Shown: piece by piece, positions 30,791-42,720 of the stretch | Numbering within the stretch: the stretch's first letter is position 1 | Layout: every line of letters begins with the position of its first letter | The notes under the pieces: model-generated | Databases searched by the model: none | The model's input: only the letters and a program-made list of their open reading frames with translations | Told to the model about the DNA's origin: nothing | Source: Lunularia cruciata | Lineage: Eukaryota > Streptophyta > Marchantiopsida > Lunulariales > Lunulariaceae | NCBI GenBank assembly: GCA_948567375.1 | Contig: OX419761.1 | Coordinates: forward strand, 32,862,501 to 32,926,500 | Length of the DNA: 64,000 nt | Direction: 5' to 3' | Translations under genes and position numbers: made by a program

Positions 30791-31721
30791 TGTGTTGTCA
30801 TGATGGAGTTCTCTAGGCTTTGAGAGGAGGTTTTGCTATAGTAAATGATGAGTTTATATAGAGTTGCATATAATATCAACCAATATCGCAAGTCCTAATG
30901 AGGAAAGAGATTGATACTAGTTTTGAGTTTGATACAAGAGTTGACCCAATTGAGAGTTCACATTGTGTGTCCACATTGTTGTTTTGAGATATGGATAAGA
31001 TTAATGTGGCTTCCAAAGGCTCTAAGTACTATTTGGTACATTGGGTACCATTGACATGGATGATTTCATCTAAATGTGTAATGGTTGGTGTGATCTACAA
31101 TAAATGTGGAACCCAACTTTTTTTTCACACCTTTTATGGCATGGAAAGGATTATTACAACACTTGGAGGGTCCACTTATGGATGATGACCATAAGTTCAA
31201 GTAAGATAATGTGGTGGAGATTGACTTGTGGAAACAATATTGGTCTTTGAACTACATGTCTATCACCTCATGTTTGATAGTTGATAGGCATGTAGTTGAT
31301 AGGTAATACACACAAGTTCTAGTTCTAATGGCATTGGTGTATCTAATGGTGGTGCATTGGCTAAAGATAGTGCTACTATGAGTAGAGGTACTATTGTAGA
31401 AGGTGATGGAGTACCGAGGTTTTAAATCATGGTGAATTTCATCCAATGCTTGAGGTAAAATTACTAGAGAGTGCGTATTAACAACTAAAGAGCTTGTAGG
31501 AGTTCCAATGGAGAGAACCTATGCAAGGCATACACTCACATAAGATGAGATGGCTTATCAATTTTACATGAGGATTTATTGAGGCGCATGCTATTTAGTA
31601 TTGATATGGGATACTAGACAAAAGAGTTGAGACTTAAAGTATGTGATGCCTCCTTACTACAAGTGCACTCACCAAATTTGGTGGTTTTCTTTGGTATAGA
31701 AAAGGATGTTGAGCTCAACAT
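30791..31721 (+). pseudogene. X6: gag 5' half
   Basis: Aligned with X1 and X4 gag from the ATGGAGTTCT start through the capsid-like segment, ending at GAGCTCAACA at 31720. There the X homology stops and LTR sequence of element P begins. It is more decayed than the other X copies. Confidence 0.6.
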
Positions 31722-31959
31722 TGTAACAATATGGAGTTTAACAACAAAGTTAGTAGGGCTAATGAAGTAGCAAATAAGAAAAATTAGCATAGAATATTCC
31801 AAAAGTATCTGGGAAGCTTCCCAAGAAGCTTCCCGACTAGATTAGCTTGCACTCCAAGTAGGTAGCTTCTAGAAGGAAGTTTCTAGAAGCTTCCAACTAG
31901 CTTAGGTTGCACGCCAAGTAAGTGGTATTTTTTCTCTCCTTGATCTTTGGTCTTTTACA
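31722..31959 (+). repeat. Element P 5' LTR (238 bp)
   Basis: It starts TGTAACAATATGG exactly where X6 gag homology ends and stops at TTTTACA, one base before a primer-binding site. TGTAA and TTACA are inverted termini. Inside lie two related segments about 61 bp apart, both running from AAGCTTCC through a CCAAGTA motif (from 31826 and from 31887). No 3' LTR is present because P is truncated. Confidence 0.6.
31813..31893. promoter_or_regulatory. Cluster of heat-shock-element-like motifs in P LTR
   Basis: GAAGCTTC occurs at 31813-31820 and 31825-31832, TTCTAGAA at 31867-31874, and TTCTAGAAGCTTC at 31881-31893. The last is three perfectly spaced units of the GAA/TTC heat-shock element. Heat-shock factors bind such arrays, and heat-responsive plant LTRs such as ONSEN are known to use them. 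Activity here is inference. Confidence 0.45.
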
Positions 31960-31960
31960 T

Positions 31961-31975
31961 TGGTATCAAAGTAGG
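31961..31975 (+). other. Element P primer-binding site (initiator tRNA-Met type)
   Basis: TGGTATCAAAGTAGG begins one base after the LTR end and resembles the widespread TGGTATCAGAGC primer site complementary to initiator tRNA-Met, with a few substitutions. Confidence 0.65.
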
Positions 31976-33144
31976 AATTGGATGGATGGATTTATGGAGC
32001 ACCAAATCCACTTCCGCCAAACCATTGGGATTTTCATGTCAAAGTACTACCTAAGCATCATTTCACACAATTCATCACCTTGTGCTTTGGGCAAGATTTT
32101 CTACATATGATCACCTTGTCTAAGGAATCCTTAATACTTCCAATTGTAACTTATAGAGAATGGTAGACGTATTTCATCTATGTGTTAATAAAATAGATAA
32201 ATTAGGAGTAGTGGGACATAGTAGTAGCCATGGCGGGAATATCAAACATTATCATTACTATGCAACAACAAATCAAGCACCCTACTTGATTTTTAGATGA
32301 ATGAGCCCAACAACGATAGGAACACATAGAGAGAGAATTAGTTTGAGATGGGGAAGATCAAATCCAATTTCCAAAACCCAAGGTGTTCGAAGGCAAGAAT
32401 CTTTTGGGCACAATGGAGAATTTTGTGTTTGACTACAAATGTTACTTTGAAGATACCAATCTTGAAGATGATTAGAAATAGATTCTCTTAGGTTCTAGCC
32501 AATTGGATGGTGTGGCAAAACTTTGGTAGCAATTTTGACTGGAGCAAACTAAACAATAGATTGTTGCACCAATCTTAACATGGGGAAAATTCAAGGATGC
32601 AATACTTGGTCAATTTTAAACTATAAATGTCACCTAAGCTGCATGAGATAAATTGGTGGAGTTGAAGCAGATTGGCTCTATCAAGAGCTACATCATGCAA
32701 TTTCAAAACATCATCATGTAGGCTATAGATATACAAGAAGGTGAAATTTTAGATCAATTTATGAGAGACTTGAGGTCACAAACCAAATTGGAGGTGACCA
32801 TGCATGAACCACAAAATGTGGAAGAAGCCATGCAATTGGTTGAGCACTTTGATTCCTTGGTTGCAACAACTTGGTCTTGACCTCAACCTACACTACGTAC
32901 GGGTGGAGGAACCGGCACCAATGGAGATTGATGCTATCTAAAAAAGACCACTTGGTATAGCAATTAGAGAAAGATTACAACAAAATGGTGGTTGTTTTTA
33001 TTATTGCCAAGTTTGATATTGCATTGTTGAATGTCCACTTAAGAATGGATGAACTTGACAAGTTGCCTAGATGGAGTTTGTGGAGAAGAATGATCAAGGA
33101 AACAAGGGATCTCAATAGGAGATTTTGAGCTGCCTATTGGGAGC
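31976..33144 (+). pseudogene. Element P gag, broken
   Basis: After a 250-base leader, an ATG at 32230 opens a Gag frame with many stops. Readable parts are FPKPKVFEGK, then DYKCYFED and FMRDLRSQTKLEV, the usual retrotransposon Gag layout. A decayed CCHC knuckle lies near 32992-33035 (CFYYC...C...C). ELPIGSLIS leads into the protease. Confidence 0.65.
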
Positions 33145-33588
33145 TTGATTAGTTCCAATGGGATTGAAGGCTCAACCTATGCAAGTTTGCTTCACTTGCA
33201 AGGTATAATATCTAATCAAGGTTGTATGATTTTGGTTGATTTTGGAAGTCCAAAGAATTACATGTTTATGAAAGTAGCAAAGGAATTGGGTATTCCTATC
33301 AAGCTAGTAATTGGAAGTAGATTGATGATGGCGGATGGTAGAAAAAGTTTTGCAGTCCGTACCTCACATCTTGTTACCTTCAAGATTGGGGAGGAGTATT
33401 TGGAGTATATGAGGTTTGTAGTAGCACCTCTACACTATGATGTCATTCTAGGACTACCTTGGCTTGAATGTCATAAGGTTCAATTTGATTGGACCCAACA
33501 AAAAATTCAAGTACACCACCAAGGTAGGAATTTCCGATTAGGTTGTCTAGCAACTTTGAGTAAGACACCTAAGAATAGTCAGTCCTAG
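33145..33588 (+). pseudogene. Element P aspartic protease segment
   Basis: An open stretch of 147 codons. LVDFGSPKNYMF is in the active-site position, followed by MMADGRK and YDVILGLPWLE, the second protease signature. The active-site triplet reads DFG instead of DSG/DTG, so it is probably inactive. It belongs to the P gag-pol frame and is not a separate gene. Confidence 0.65.
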
Positions 33589-33768
33589 GATGGGAAGTTT
33601 GTTGAGAAGATAGCCATAGAGCAAGCTTTGAAAGGAGATGAGTCCCAAGATAGGAAGTTTTCCAAGAAGGTAGCCATGGAGCAAGCCTTGAAGAGAGATG
33701 AGTCCTTAGATGGGAAATTTGTTAGTGAAGCAACCATAGAGCCAACTTTGGAAGAAGATAAGTCTATT
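33589..33768 (+). repeat. Three 60-bp in-frame tandem repeats in P
   Basis: Units begin at 33589, 33649 and 33709. Each codes for 20 residues of the form DGKF...A.EQALK.DES, a charged spacer between protease and RT. Units 1 and 2 are closest. Confidence 0.75.
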
Positions 33769-34857
33769 TTTGCGGTGTGGATCAAGCCAATTGCACAAGG
33801 ACAATATGAGGAGGGCCAAGAGCCTCATTAAGCAATGGTTGATTAGATAATTTAGTAGTTTGTGGACGTGCTTCCAGATGACCTGCCAAAGGGATTACAC
33901 TTCAATTGTGGTATGCCTTTCAAGATTGAGTTATTGCTAAGGAGTACTCCAATGAATAGACCAATCTATTGGCTCTCACCAAAGGAATTGGAGGAGTTGC
34001 AAACAACACTTATGGAGTTGTTTGAGAAGGAATTCATACAACATAGTACCTCATCTTGAGGAGCACCGGTACTATTTTTTTGGAAGAAGGATGGAGGACT
34101 TTGTTTCTATATTGATTACTGTGAGCTCAATAAACAAAAAATGACAAATGCATATCCCTTGCCTCGGATTGATGACTTGCTTGATCAATTGAGTGGAGCA
34201 TGATACTTTTCCAAGTTGGATCTTGGTAGTGGCTATTGCTAAATCTCCATTGATAAGGAGGATGTGCAAAAGATTGGTTTTTGTACAAGGTATGGGCATT
34301 TTGACTGAAGAGTTCTACCTTTTGGGTTCACTAATGCTCCAACAATCTTCATAGACCAGATGCATCAAGTGTTGGATGGACTATTGGATTTTTACGTGGT
34401 GGTGTTCTTGGAGGATATCTTAATCTATAGCAAGACAGAGGTTGAACATGTGAATCACGTGCAAGAAGTCCCAAGACAACTAAGACAATGTAAATTTTAC
34501 TACAAGAAGTTGAAGTGTGCCTTTTCGCAAAAGGAAGTTACCTTCTTGGGTCACAAGATCTCATTGGAGGAGATCAAGATGGAAAAGGAGAAAATCAAGG
34601 CCATTATTGATTAAGCCTACTTTGAAGGATATTACAAAAGTACGGGCATTTAATGGATTGGCCAATTCTTACTGATGGTTCATCCAGTATTATGTTCATG
34701 TGGCTGCACCATTGATTGACCTCTTGGGGAAGAACTTAAGCTTCTATTGGAGCACCAAGAGCAAAGAAGTATTCTAGAAACTAAAACATATGGTGTCTTC
34801 AAGACTCATTCTTTGACCATATGATCCTCAACTACTTTGTGTGGTTGATTTTGATGC
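33769..34857 (+). pseudogene. Element P reverse transcriptase, truncated
   Basis: LPPKELEEL-like sequence at about 33970 starts the RT. Then come [33 protein letters not shown] and LPFGFTNAPTIF, and a catalytic box that reads FLED with ILIYS (about 34405-34425), so the second Asp region is altered. TFLGHKIS follows. The sequence stops near the start of RNase H (VVDFDA at 34857), where minus-strand X3 begins. Integrase and 3' LTR are missing. The [12 protein letters not shown] style is different from both A and X. Confidence 0.7.
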
Positions 34858-36256
34858 GCACATAATCCTTCCAAACAACACCATCATGTCCTTCCAACAC
34901 AAGGACTCCAGATGGCAGAACCTCATGCATTGTCAAGATGGTGTGGCCTATCAAAACATCAAGTGTTGTCTGTGTTGTCTACTATAGATATACATAGTCA
35001 CCTAGATGAAATTGACAAATCGAGGGTCTATAACCTCCTCCTTGAATGGTAGCATAGCGTAAAGCATCTGTATGCTAAGCAATTGCCAAGTTCTCAAAGG
35101 CCATCAGCATCACTCTCCAAAAGATCTTTGCCTGTTGAGAACATGTGCTCACCCATACATCTGGATCATCCAAGTCCAAGACTATAGTAGCATATAGACA
35201 AATGGCTGCAGGTAAATTTGGATCTTGTCTATAGAGTAGAAAGTATGGAGAGAAGGATGCTAAGGAGGCTTGCCGGCTGAACCAATAGCCCATGGCCAAC
35301 CAAGGTAATTGGAATTCCCAATCTCCAAGTGGCCTCTCTGCAAACCATACTTTTGCAATCCTCTCTTCATTGTTTGAACCACTCTCTCTACTAAGCCATC
35401 TACCTTAGGGTGATCTTGGGAGGTAGTATGGTGATCAATCAAAGCCTTGTCATACAAGACCTAAAACTCCTCCAAGAAATTTGTACCCTGATCAGTCAAA
35501 ACCTCAGTTGGTATACCAAAATGACTAAGAACTTGATCCAAGAATGAGTAAGTTGTCCCTTCACTAGACTTATCAAGAAGTGCCACCAACTCAATCCACT
35601 TGGAGAAGTGTTCCACCATCACCAAGACATATCGATGATGTCTCACACTCAGTGATAAAGGTTCAGCAAAGTCCAAACTCCATTGGTAACCCAATCCCAT
35701 GATAGGTAATGGGTGTAACTATGGTGTAGGAGCCTTGAATGATTGATCTAACTTGGTCACAAACCACATATATGGCAACAAACTATTGTACCTTGGTCTG
35801 CATACCACACCACCAATAATGACTCTAGAGTAAGCTATATGTATGCTTTACTCCAAAATGTCCTAGCTCCTCATGAGCATGACGGACCAACTGTGGTCTT
35901 TGAGATGGAAGTGGTACTATTTGCACTCTACCATCCTCCCATACATGCAAAAGGTGTTTGCCCTCCAGACTAAACCATCTGGCTGGCTGAAGAACACTGT
36001 CTCTCTCCTTGGCCCCAACTATGCCACCCACAACATTGGTGCAAAGATAGTCCATCATTAAGATATCATCATGAATGTCTCGCTGAACTGTACCAATATC
36101 TTCACTCTTTGGATCTATGACCTCAATAACTCTTCCTATATGTGTTGAGAGAGATACCACCAAAGCCTCTAAAAATATACATAGAAAGGTAGATGCATGC
36201 CAAATTGGCACAATATCATCATCTATCTCACCATGCCAACGTGCTCCAATCTAATC
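34858..36256 (-). pseudogene. X3: integrase region, 3' truncated
   Basis: Minus-strand X integrase. The C-terminal part ends at 34858 after the DGVV..KD segment, so the PHD and 3' repeats are deleted. The catalytic core at 35260-35700 contains YQWSLDFAEP, VLTDQGTNFL and PKVDGLVERV, so all three acidic residues are still readable though in two frames. The zinc-binding part with HAHEELGHFGVKHTYSLL lies at 35825-36211. Stops are few in this stretch, so it is one of the better preserved X integrases. Confidence 0.78.
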
Positions 36257-36798
36257 CTATTGGCTGGGATATTGGTTTCTACTCAACCCATTTGCATCAC
36301 GGTTCACCACTCCAGGTCTGTGAACAATTGTGAAATTATAATCTTGTAAAATAAGAGCCCATTGTGCAAGCTTCCTTGAAAGCTTATTGGACTCCATCAA
36401 CCACTTCAGTGGTTGATGATCAGTGATGAGAGTGAAGGGATTACCAAATAGGTAATATCGGAAATGTGCTACTACCCAAACTATTGCCAAGCACTCTCCC
36501 TCATATGAACTATACTTCACCTCCGTTGAATTGTTGGAGCAACTAGCATAGGCCATCACAAACTCCTTCTCCTCATCATCATGTTGGGTGAGCACCGCTC
36601 CAAGCCCCAACATACTCCAATCAATATGAACCTGAAATGGTCATCCTTTGATCAGTCTCCTCAAAATAGGAGTAGATGTCAACCTCTCCTTGAGCTCTAC
36701 AAAAGCTCTCTCTTGCTCATCTACCCAACAACACTCTTGTGTAAGCTTGGTCAGCTTCATCAAGGCCTTGGCAATTGCACTAAATCCTCTAATATAAT
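36257..36798 (-). pseudogene. X3: RNase H and connection, split by S1
   Basis: The frame at 36257-36613 shows the RNase H core with MAYAS, YEGECLAIVW, TLITDHQPLKWL and VNRDANGLSR, keeping the Asp residues lost in X1. Further right the connection domain reads KALMKLTKLTQECCW until solo LTR S1 interrupts it at 36799. Confidence 0.78.
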
Positions 36799-38657
36799 TG
36801 TGGTACCCACATTTTTCATTTGGGATGAGTTTTGAAGAAGTGTCTTGCTGAAACCAAATGGAGAAGAAATGAGAGGAAATTTTCATTTTGATCAAGGACA
36901 AGGAAGTCTACTTTGTGTTAGATGAAGATGGACTCAACCAAGATTGAAAGAGGGCAGACTCGAAGGAGGAATGAAAGTTACAGGTTGAGATTCTTGCGGG
37001 AACTATATGTCAGTGACGACAAGTCCAAATCATGCGTTATATATCTTGTTGGAAGCGTCTCGTTCAGGGCTTTCTATTGCCACCAAAATCGTAACATTTG
37101 TAGGTCTGTAGAAAAAGTTATAAGCATTTGAAGTTTTGAGAGTAGATGTACATAGTAAGTTAGTGTCTTCGGACTTCGGACTTAGGACTTTGGACTTGAG
37201 ACTTTGGACTTTGGACTTCGGACTTCAAGTTTAAACAACTTTGGGTTAGAAGCTTCTTTGCCTCAAGACAAAGATGATTGTGTCTGAGATAGTCGAACCT
37301 CGGAGTACAATGAAGATGACTTCAGGAATCTTGCCAGAGGCATTAGAGAGAGTTAGGATAGAGAAAGAATATATAGTTAGGATACCCATGACTTCAATTT
37401 CAGTTTGGATTGAAGATGGAACAAGAATTAAAGGAGAAGTAGTAGTAGTGAATAAACCCAAAGTGCAAGATCACACAATAAGTGTCTTTGGGTCAGTTAC
37501 ATGAGAGATTATGGGAAAGTGGGTTACAAATTGAAGCCGTAGATAGTGTACCCATGCTTTCAATTACAATTCTTGATGATGACATAATAGAATTAACAAA
37601 GGAATTGATAGTAGCTAGACCCAATGTTGCAGAAGTATGAATTTAGGTGTCATCGGACTTGTTATTTGACACATTAGAGAAGAGTGGGTGAGGAGATAAA
37701 GAAGTAGAAAGATTACCCATAAGCTTAATTGTAGTTCCTTATGTAGAAGTAGTAGAAAGAGTGTAGGAATTAGTAGTTATAGATATACTTGAAGAAGGAG
37801 AAGTGATAGAAAGATCATCGGGTTTGAAAGCCGATAATGAAGTAGACATTGGATCAGAGTAGTACCAATTTTGAGATAGGAAGAGGCAGATATGAAGAGA
37901 TGGATTGTCAATTTGGATCTGCAAGTAGGAAGAGACGTTAGGAAGCGGTGTATAAGTAGGAATTGCCGTTTACTTTAGTATTTAAGGGGAGCATTTGTAG
38001 TATTATGTTGTTCAGTATTCATATTTCTAAAGATAGATAAAGCAAAGTGCTGTTTTTAGTGCTTGTCGCTTGAGCTTAATTTTGATTGTCAATTCCGTGT
38101 TTGTGTTTGTGAGTGTGTGGAGAATTTTGAAGTGCAAGTTAGTGTGTTTGTGGATGTTGGATTCTACAGCCTTGATCTTCATTTTGTGTGTTTGATCCTG
38201 AGTGAAGTGCATCAGAGCAATGCCTTGACAGATCTGAGAGGAATTGTAGTGTTGGTAGTATTCTACATTTGTGAGTACAATACAAAGTTGATATGAAGCA
38301 ATTTTGATTGAGGAAGTTGTGCCTTCAATGGAGGGGTGGAACACAATTTTGAGGCAAAATTGTTCTTTGCAATGAAGTGCCGTCTTTGGGAGAATCTGAA
38401 TCATCATAATCAAGAGTTGTTTGGATATAATTTGCTATGTTGTGATTATGTGTGTTGTATTTGTGACAAGTTGTCAAGATTGTGAGCTTGTTACTCTCTT
38501 CTGGGTGTAGTTTCTACCTGAGAGATTAAAGAAGAAATCAAGAAGAACTACAAGTTATAGTTTGACTTTGTATTTGACCAATTCTAAATTGTATCTTTGC
38601 GGGAACAAACTTTACTTACCCGATTATTGCAAAAGTGATATTTATCGGGTTGTCACA
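36799..38657. mobile_element. S1: solo LTR of about 1.86 kb
   Basis: It starts TGTGGTACCCACA and ends GGGTTGTCACA, flanked by ATAAT (36794-36798) and ATAAC (38658-38662), a 5-bp duplication with one C/T difference. X3 sequence is continuous across it. No gag-pol is inside, only short frames such as 37274-37504, so a solo LTR left by recombination is the simplest reading. Its first bases match those of element W. Confidence 0.65.
37167..37228 (+). repeat. Short tandem array of GGACTT-type heptamers in S1
   Basis: About nine units of TTCGGAC or TTTGGAC in a row, within the putative LTR. Confidence 0.75.
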
Positions 38658-39420
38658 ATAACAGTGATAGAAGTTTGTCAACCCAAGAAGTGCTTGAACT
38701 TTTCACATATCCATAGGCCAAGGAATTCGTGCAATACACTCCACCTTGGTCTACTGAACACCAAGTCCTCCGAGGTAGATAGTGTGACCCAAATACTCAA
38801 CCTGCTTGTGGAAGAACCTATACTTCCTAGGATGTAATTTGAGTCCATGAGATTTCAACCTCTCAAACACTTCCAACAACTATTCCTTATGCTCCTCCAT
38901 AGTAGTGCTATAGACTGAAATGTCATCAATATAGCACCAAGCAAAATCCAATCTAGCTAGGATCTTATCCATGATCCTCTAGAACTCAACATGAGCGTCC
39001 TTTAACCCAAACGGTAAGAACCTCCATTGATATAACACATCCTTGCCGTGAGGATCATTAGCCCAGAATGTTATCTTGGACTTATTCTCCTCTCTGATTG
39101 GTAATTGATGATATCCCGCTCAAAGATCCAAAGTACTGAAGACCTTTGCATACCCAATTGCATCAAAAATCTCCTCCAATGTAGGCATGGCATACCGATC
39201 AGCCTTGGTCTGTCTATTGATAGGACGGTAATCTCCATAGATCTACCTATCTGTGTAGTTGCCATGCATATCTTTCTTGGCTGGCATCACTGTCGCTGAT
39301 GCATACTCTCCATGTGAAATCTCTACCAAACCAGCTTCAAAAAGGTCACTACTCCAACTTTGAATCAATGCCCTCTCCATGTCACTATATCAATAAGGAC
39401 ATCATAAAACTGGTGTATTG
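38658..39420 (-). pseudogene. X3: reverse transcriptase
   Basis: Minus-strand continuation of the RT after S1. The IDD box lies near 38905-38935 with VYS altered, then FSTLDL near 39130, and MPTLEEIFDAIGYAKVF around 39140-39190. Stops at Gln and Arg positions. Homologous to 15421-16250 of X1. Confidence 0.72.
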
Positions 39421-39904
39421 CTAGTTAGCTCAATTTGTATACAAGGTCCCTTTTAAGCACCCAAATCTTTCATACTGAAGGCAAAACAACTTGTGTGGCT
39501 CCTCAAGAACTTCCAAACCCTCAGTCTTTCCTCTCCAATAAGCTTGGGTCCAAGATTTGGCTCCCAAGTATCCTTTGTAATTGTAGTAGGAGTGGAAGAC
39601 GTCATGATTGGCTGCTACATTAGGCCCTTGGGAGCAATAGTGTCATGCCCCTGATCACTATAGGTCCCAACCTCTATGTGAAAACTTCCTCCACTTTGGC
39701 TACAAGCTCCACACGTCCTCTAGCTGCATCTTAACTAGACCAAGGGTGTAATCCAAGTAGCCCATGCTCACCTGGATGGACTCCAAGTAGACCACTCTCC
39801 CTAGTAGCTATTGGCTATGTCCCAAGAATACCATGTCCACTTGGTGCATCACCCCCATCATGTGCATGAATTGTCTTGATAGGCACATGGCTCACAAGTG
39901 TCCG
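39421..39904 (-). pseudogene. X3: spacer between methyltransferase and RT
   Basis: Contains the EPNLGPKL start of the RT region near 39535-39570 and the repeated GLLG.HP spacer motif near 39750-39800. Conserved with all other X copies. Confidence 0.6.
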
Positions 39905-40935
39905 AGTGGTGATGCCTATCAAGCATATCCTACGCTACTTTGCCAAGCCAAGGCCTATAATCTAGGTCAAAAAATTTAGGTCCATAGCCTAACATAACAC
40001 CTGATGCCTAAATGCCTCTGACATTGTTGGAACAGCGATAATACCAATGCAAAAACCCATTTCATGCTCTCTCTCATCAATGTTGGGCTCCACCAACTAT
40101 TGTAATTGTGAGTCCTAAACAAGTCCAAGTCCTCCTTCTCAAAAAGCATGAGAGCTTGGGAAACTCATGAGTGTGGGAAATGCACCTCTAGGCTATCCAA
40201 CTAGGTTCACCATTGCCATAGGTGACCTATTAGCCACTACCACTGTCTGAGACTGACATCCAACATCCAACATCCAACATACAACAGCCAAGATGTCATT
40301 AACAAGGATGTGGTCAAGTTGTTGAATCCCATCATATGCACGTTGTAAAACCTCTCTGGGTAAGAGTTCGTCCGCCAAAGACAAAGACAATGAGCCCGTG
40401 ATCCCACTCTGGCTGCATCTAACAATACAATAGGTCCCATCCAAGAATAAACCTGATGTGTACTTGCCACCACTTTGGTGCAAGAATCACACATCAAAAG
40501 AATGTTCTTTAAAAGGTAAGTTGGAGAGATGGATTGATGAACTTGGAGATGTCATAGTATCCGTAACATCTCCTAAAACACACTAAAATGAGGATCTTGA
40601 AGACCCAAACCTTGGCCAACACGTGTATGTCCCTAACATAGCCATCCAAAAATCACCAAGTGAATAGGCCTATATCTCTCTAGATTATGCATCCCTAGTA
40701 AGGATATGTCTACTAGTAGGGCCTTCTGGTAACCTTTGACTTTTGGCATTGGTAATAAGTCTGGATACCAATAGGCCAAGTGTACCACATGATATAGAGA
40801 GACTTGCCTAGTAGTCTCATCTCTCTCTACATACAAGTACCTCTATATTTGTATACCCGCCTATAATATTGTAGCTAGTCTGGTGCTATGGGATGTTTCC
40901 ATAGCACCGGACAACTCCAATAGACATATACCCTC
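39905..40935 (-). pseudogene. X3: C5-cytosine methyltransferase domain, broken
   Basis: Minus-strand copy. Motif I LELS region lies near 40905-40930 and carries a local inverted duplication (40882-40908). Motif IV reads GWLC-stop-GH near 40638-40655: the catalytic Cys is kept, but Pro is Leu and Gln is a stop. Further on, VLLDAARVGSRAHCLCLW (40370-40440) is the motif VI-VIII span in good condition, and ILVNDILAVVCW follows. The motif X region lies near 39980-40000. Confidence 0.84.
40882..40908. repeat. 10-bp perfect hairpin inside X3 methyltransferase motif I
   Basis: GGTGCTATGG and CCATAGCACC around a 7-base loop. Sister copies lack it, so it is a local inverted duplication that replaced part of the SAM-binding motif. 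Confidence 0.85.
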
Positions 40936-42046
40936 TACTAAATACTACCAAGCAATGAGTGTGGTATCTAGAGTTGTCAAAGTAATTGACTCTAAAGGCT
41001 CATCTTCGCACTCATCTGCTGATGGTACAAAGGCTCCACTCCAAGCCTGTTGTACCAACTGATCTCTATGCTGTTGCAATGCCTCCTCTAAACTCCACAA
41101 TGGAACATCCAAGGTGGATAGAACAATCCCACTCGTACTCTAAATCCGAGTGATCTCCTCTGGTACTAGAGTATCCTCTGCATGGGTGTTCCCTTCCAAC
41201 AAGTCACCAGGCCAAGGAACTACACCACTGAAAGCTAAAATTGATGTTGCCATGGTCCCGAACTGTAATGAGCCAAGACTGCCACTACTGAAGCATACTA
41301 GTAGGCAACATACCCGTCCCTAACCCACAAACTGGCAACCTGGTCTATAGGAGGTTGTCTCCTCCCAATAGTCAATGCTGAAACCCATGAGGTATACCAC
41401 TGCTTCCCCAACTAGCACATCATATGACTCAATTATTGTCATAATAGCCTAAGCTCTCACCACCAAGCTATCAGTTGGATGACCAGGCTGAACCTAGACA
41501 ACAAGCTCCCCATGTTTGATGTATTTTATTGAACCACCACCTAGAGATATCTAGATCTAAAATGGACATCTCTCCAACTACAGCCTTCCTCAACATAAGG
41601 GGCTGCGCACTAGAGTCTAACAAGACTCTCTGTGGTGTATAGACCTTCCCTAAAGGTCCCACCAAGCGGAAAGTCCCCCTTTGGTTATCCAATAGGACTA
41701 GACTAGATGTGAACCGCACTCTCTCAAAGGCTGGTCTAGTTGGCAACTCTTCCAATCTAGTCGTTGCTGAACGGATCCCATGCTCCTCAACCAAGTCTGC
41801 TCCACTACCAACTACCTCTACTCTAGTAGTAAGAACCGCATCATCCTTACTCTCATAAAGCATGGTAGCCAACCAAAACATTGGGGCTGGATCAACTTCC
41901 AATGTAAACATGTCATTGGTTGAAAACAAAGGGCACCGCATAATCAGCTGAGCTGCTCCCAACATTGTGCTAGACTTAGTTTGTGTAGTAGTAGGTGGTT
42001 GACTAGCAGGTTAGTTGATCATGCACTCCATCACCACCTACCACAC
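40936..42046 (-). pseudogene. X3: protease region
   Basis: The open minus-strand frame 41471-41965 (164 codons) reads FTLEVDPAP, SGADLVEEHGIRS, GPLGKVYTPQRVLLDSSAQPL and LDISRWW. The protease active site is DSS where X4 has DSG. It then continues to the FNIDYWEE block near 41345-41380. At 42046 it joins N-terminal gag directly, because the intervening capsid and knuckles are deleted. Confidence 0.75.
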
Positions 42047-42720
42047 CGCACTCCTTGGTAGTTCTACCTCAAACACAAGAAGAACTCCACCATGGGGTTA
42101 AACCCCGATACCACACCACCTCCTGCAGCGGTACCTCCACTTGTGGTAACACTATCTCCATCTAGTGCACCCCCACTAGCTCCACCAACACTACTAAAGT
42201 TAGAACTTGTAGGTACAGCTGATCTACTCTTGGCCACTAAACTTGAAGTGATAGAGACATAGTTTGGAGACCAATACTGTCTCCATAACTCAATCTCCTC
42301 CAAATGAGCTCTCCTAAACTCATGGTAGTCATCCATCAGTGGACCTTCCAAATGTTGAAACAACCTCTTCCATGCCATGAAGGATGTGAACAAAGTCAAA
42401 TTCTGCATTTGCTATAGATCATACCAACTATCAAACTCCTGGATGAAGTCATCTAACTCAATGATACCCACTATACCAAAGTAATACTTAGGGCTTTTGG
42501 AGGCCCCATAAATCTCATCCATGTCCCACAACAATGGTGCAGACACACCAAGTGTTCTCTCAACTAAATCAACTCCTATGTCAAACTCCAACTCAAAGTC
42601 AATCTCCTTCCTCATTAGGATCTGAGATACAAGTTGATACCAAGTGCGTCTTTGAGTAAACCCACTGCGTTCTGCAGGGCTAACTCCTTTAGAATCATGA
42701 ATGAACTCCGTCATGACAAA
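42047..42720 (-). pseudogene. X3: gag N-terminal part, capsid and knuckles deleted
   Basis: The frames 42412-42810 and 42064-42408 give a well-kept N-terminal Gag: FTQRRTWYQLVSQILM, LLWDMDEIYGASKSP, GIIELDDFIQEFDSWYDL, and then FMAWKRLFQHLEGPL and GASGGALDGDS. At 42047 the sequence jumps to the protease leader. Compared with X1, roughly 1.1 kb (equivalent to 11886-12965) is missing. Confidence 0.75.
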
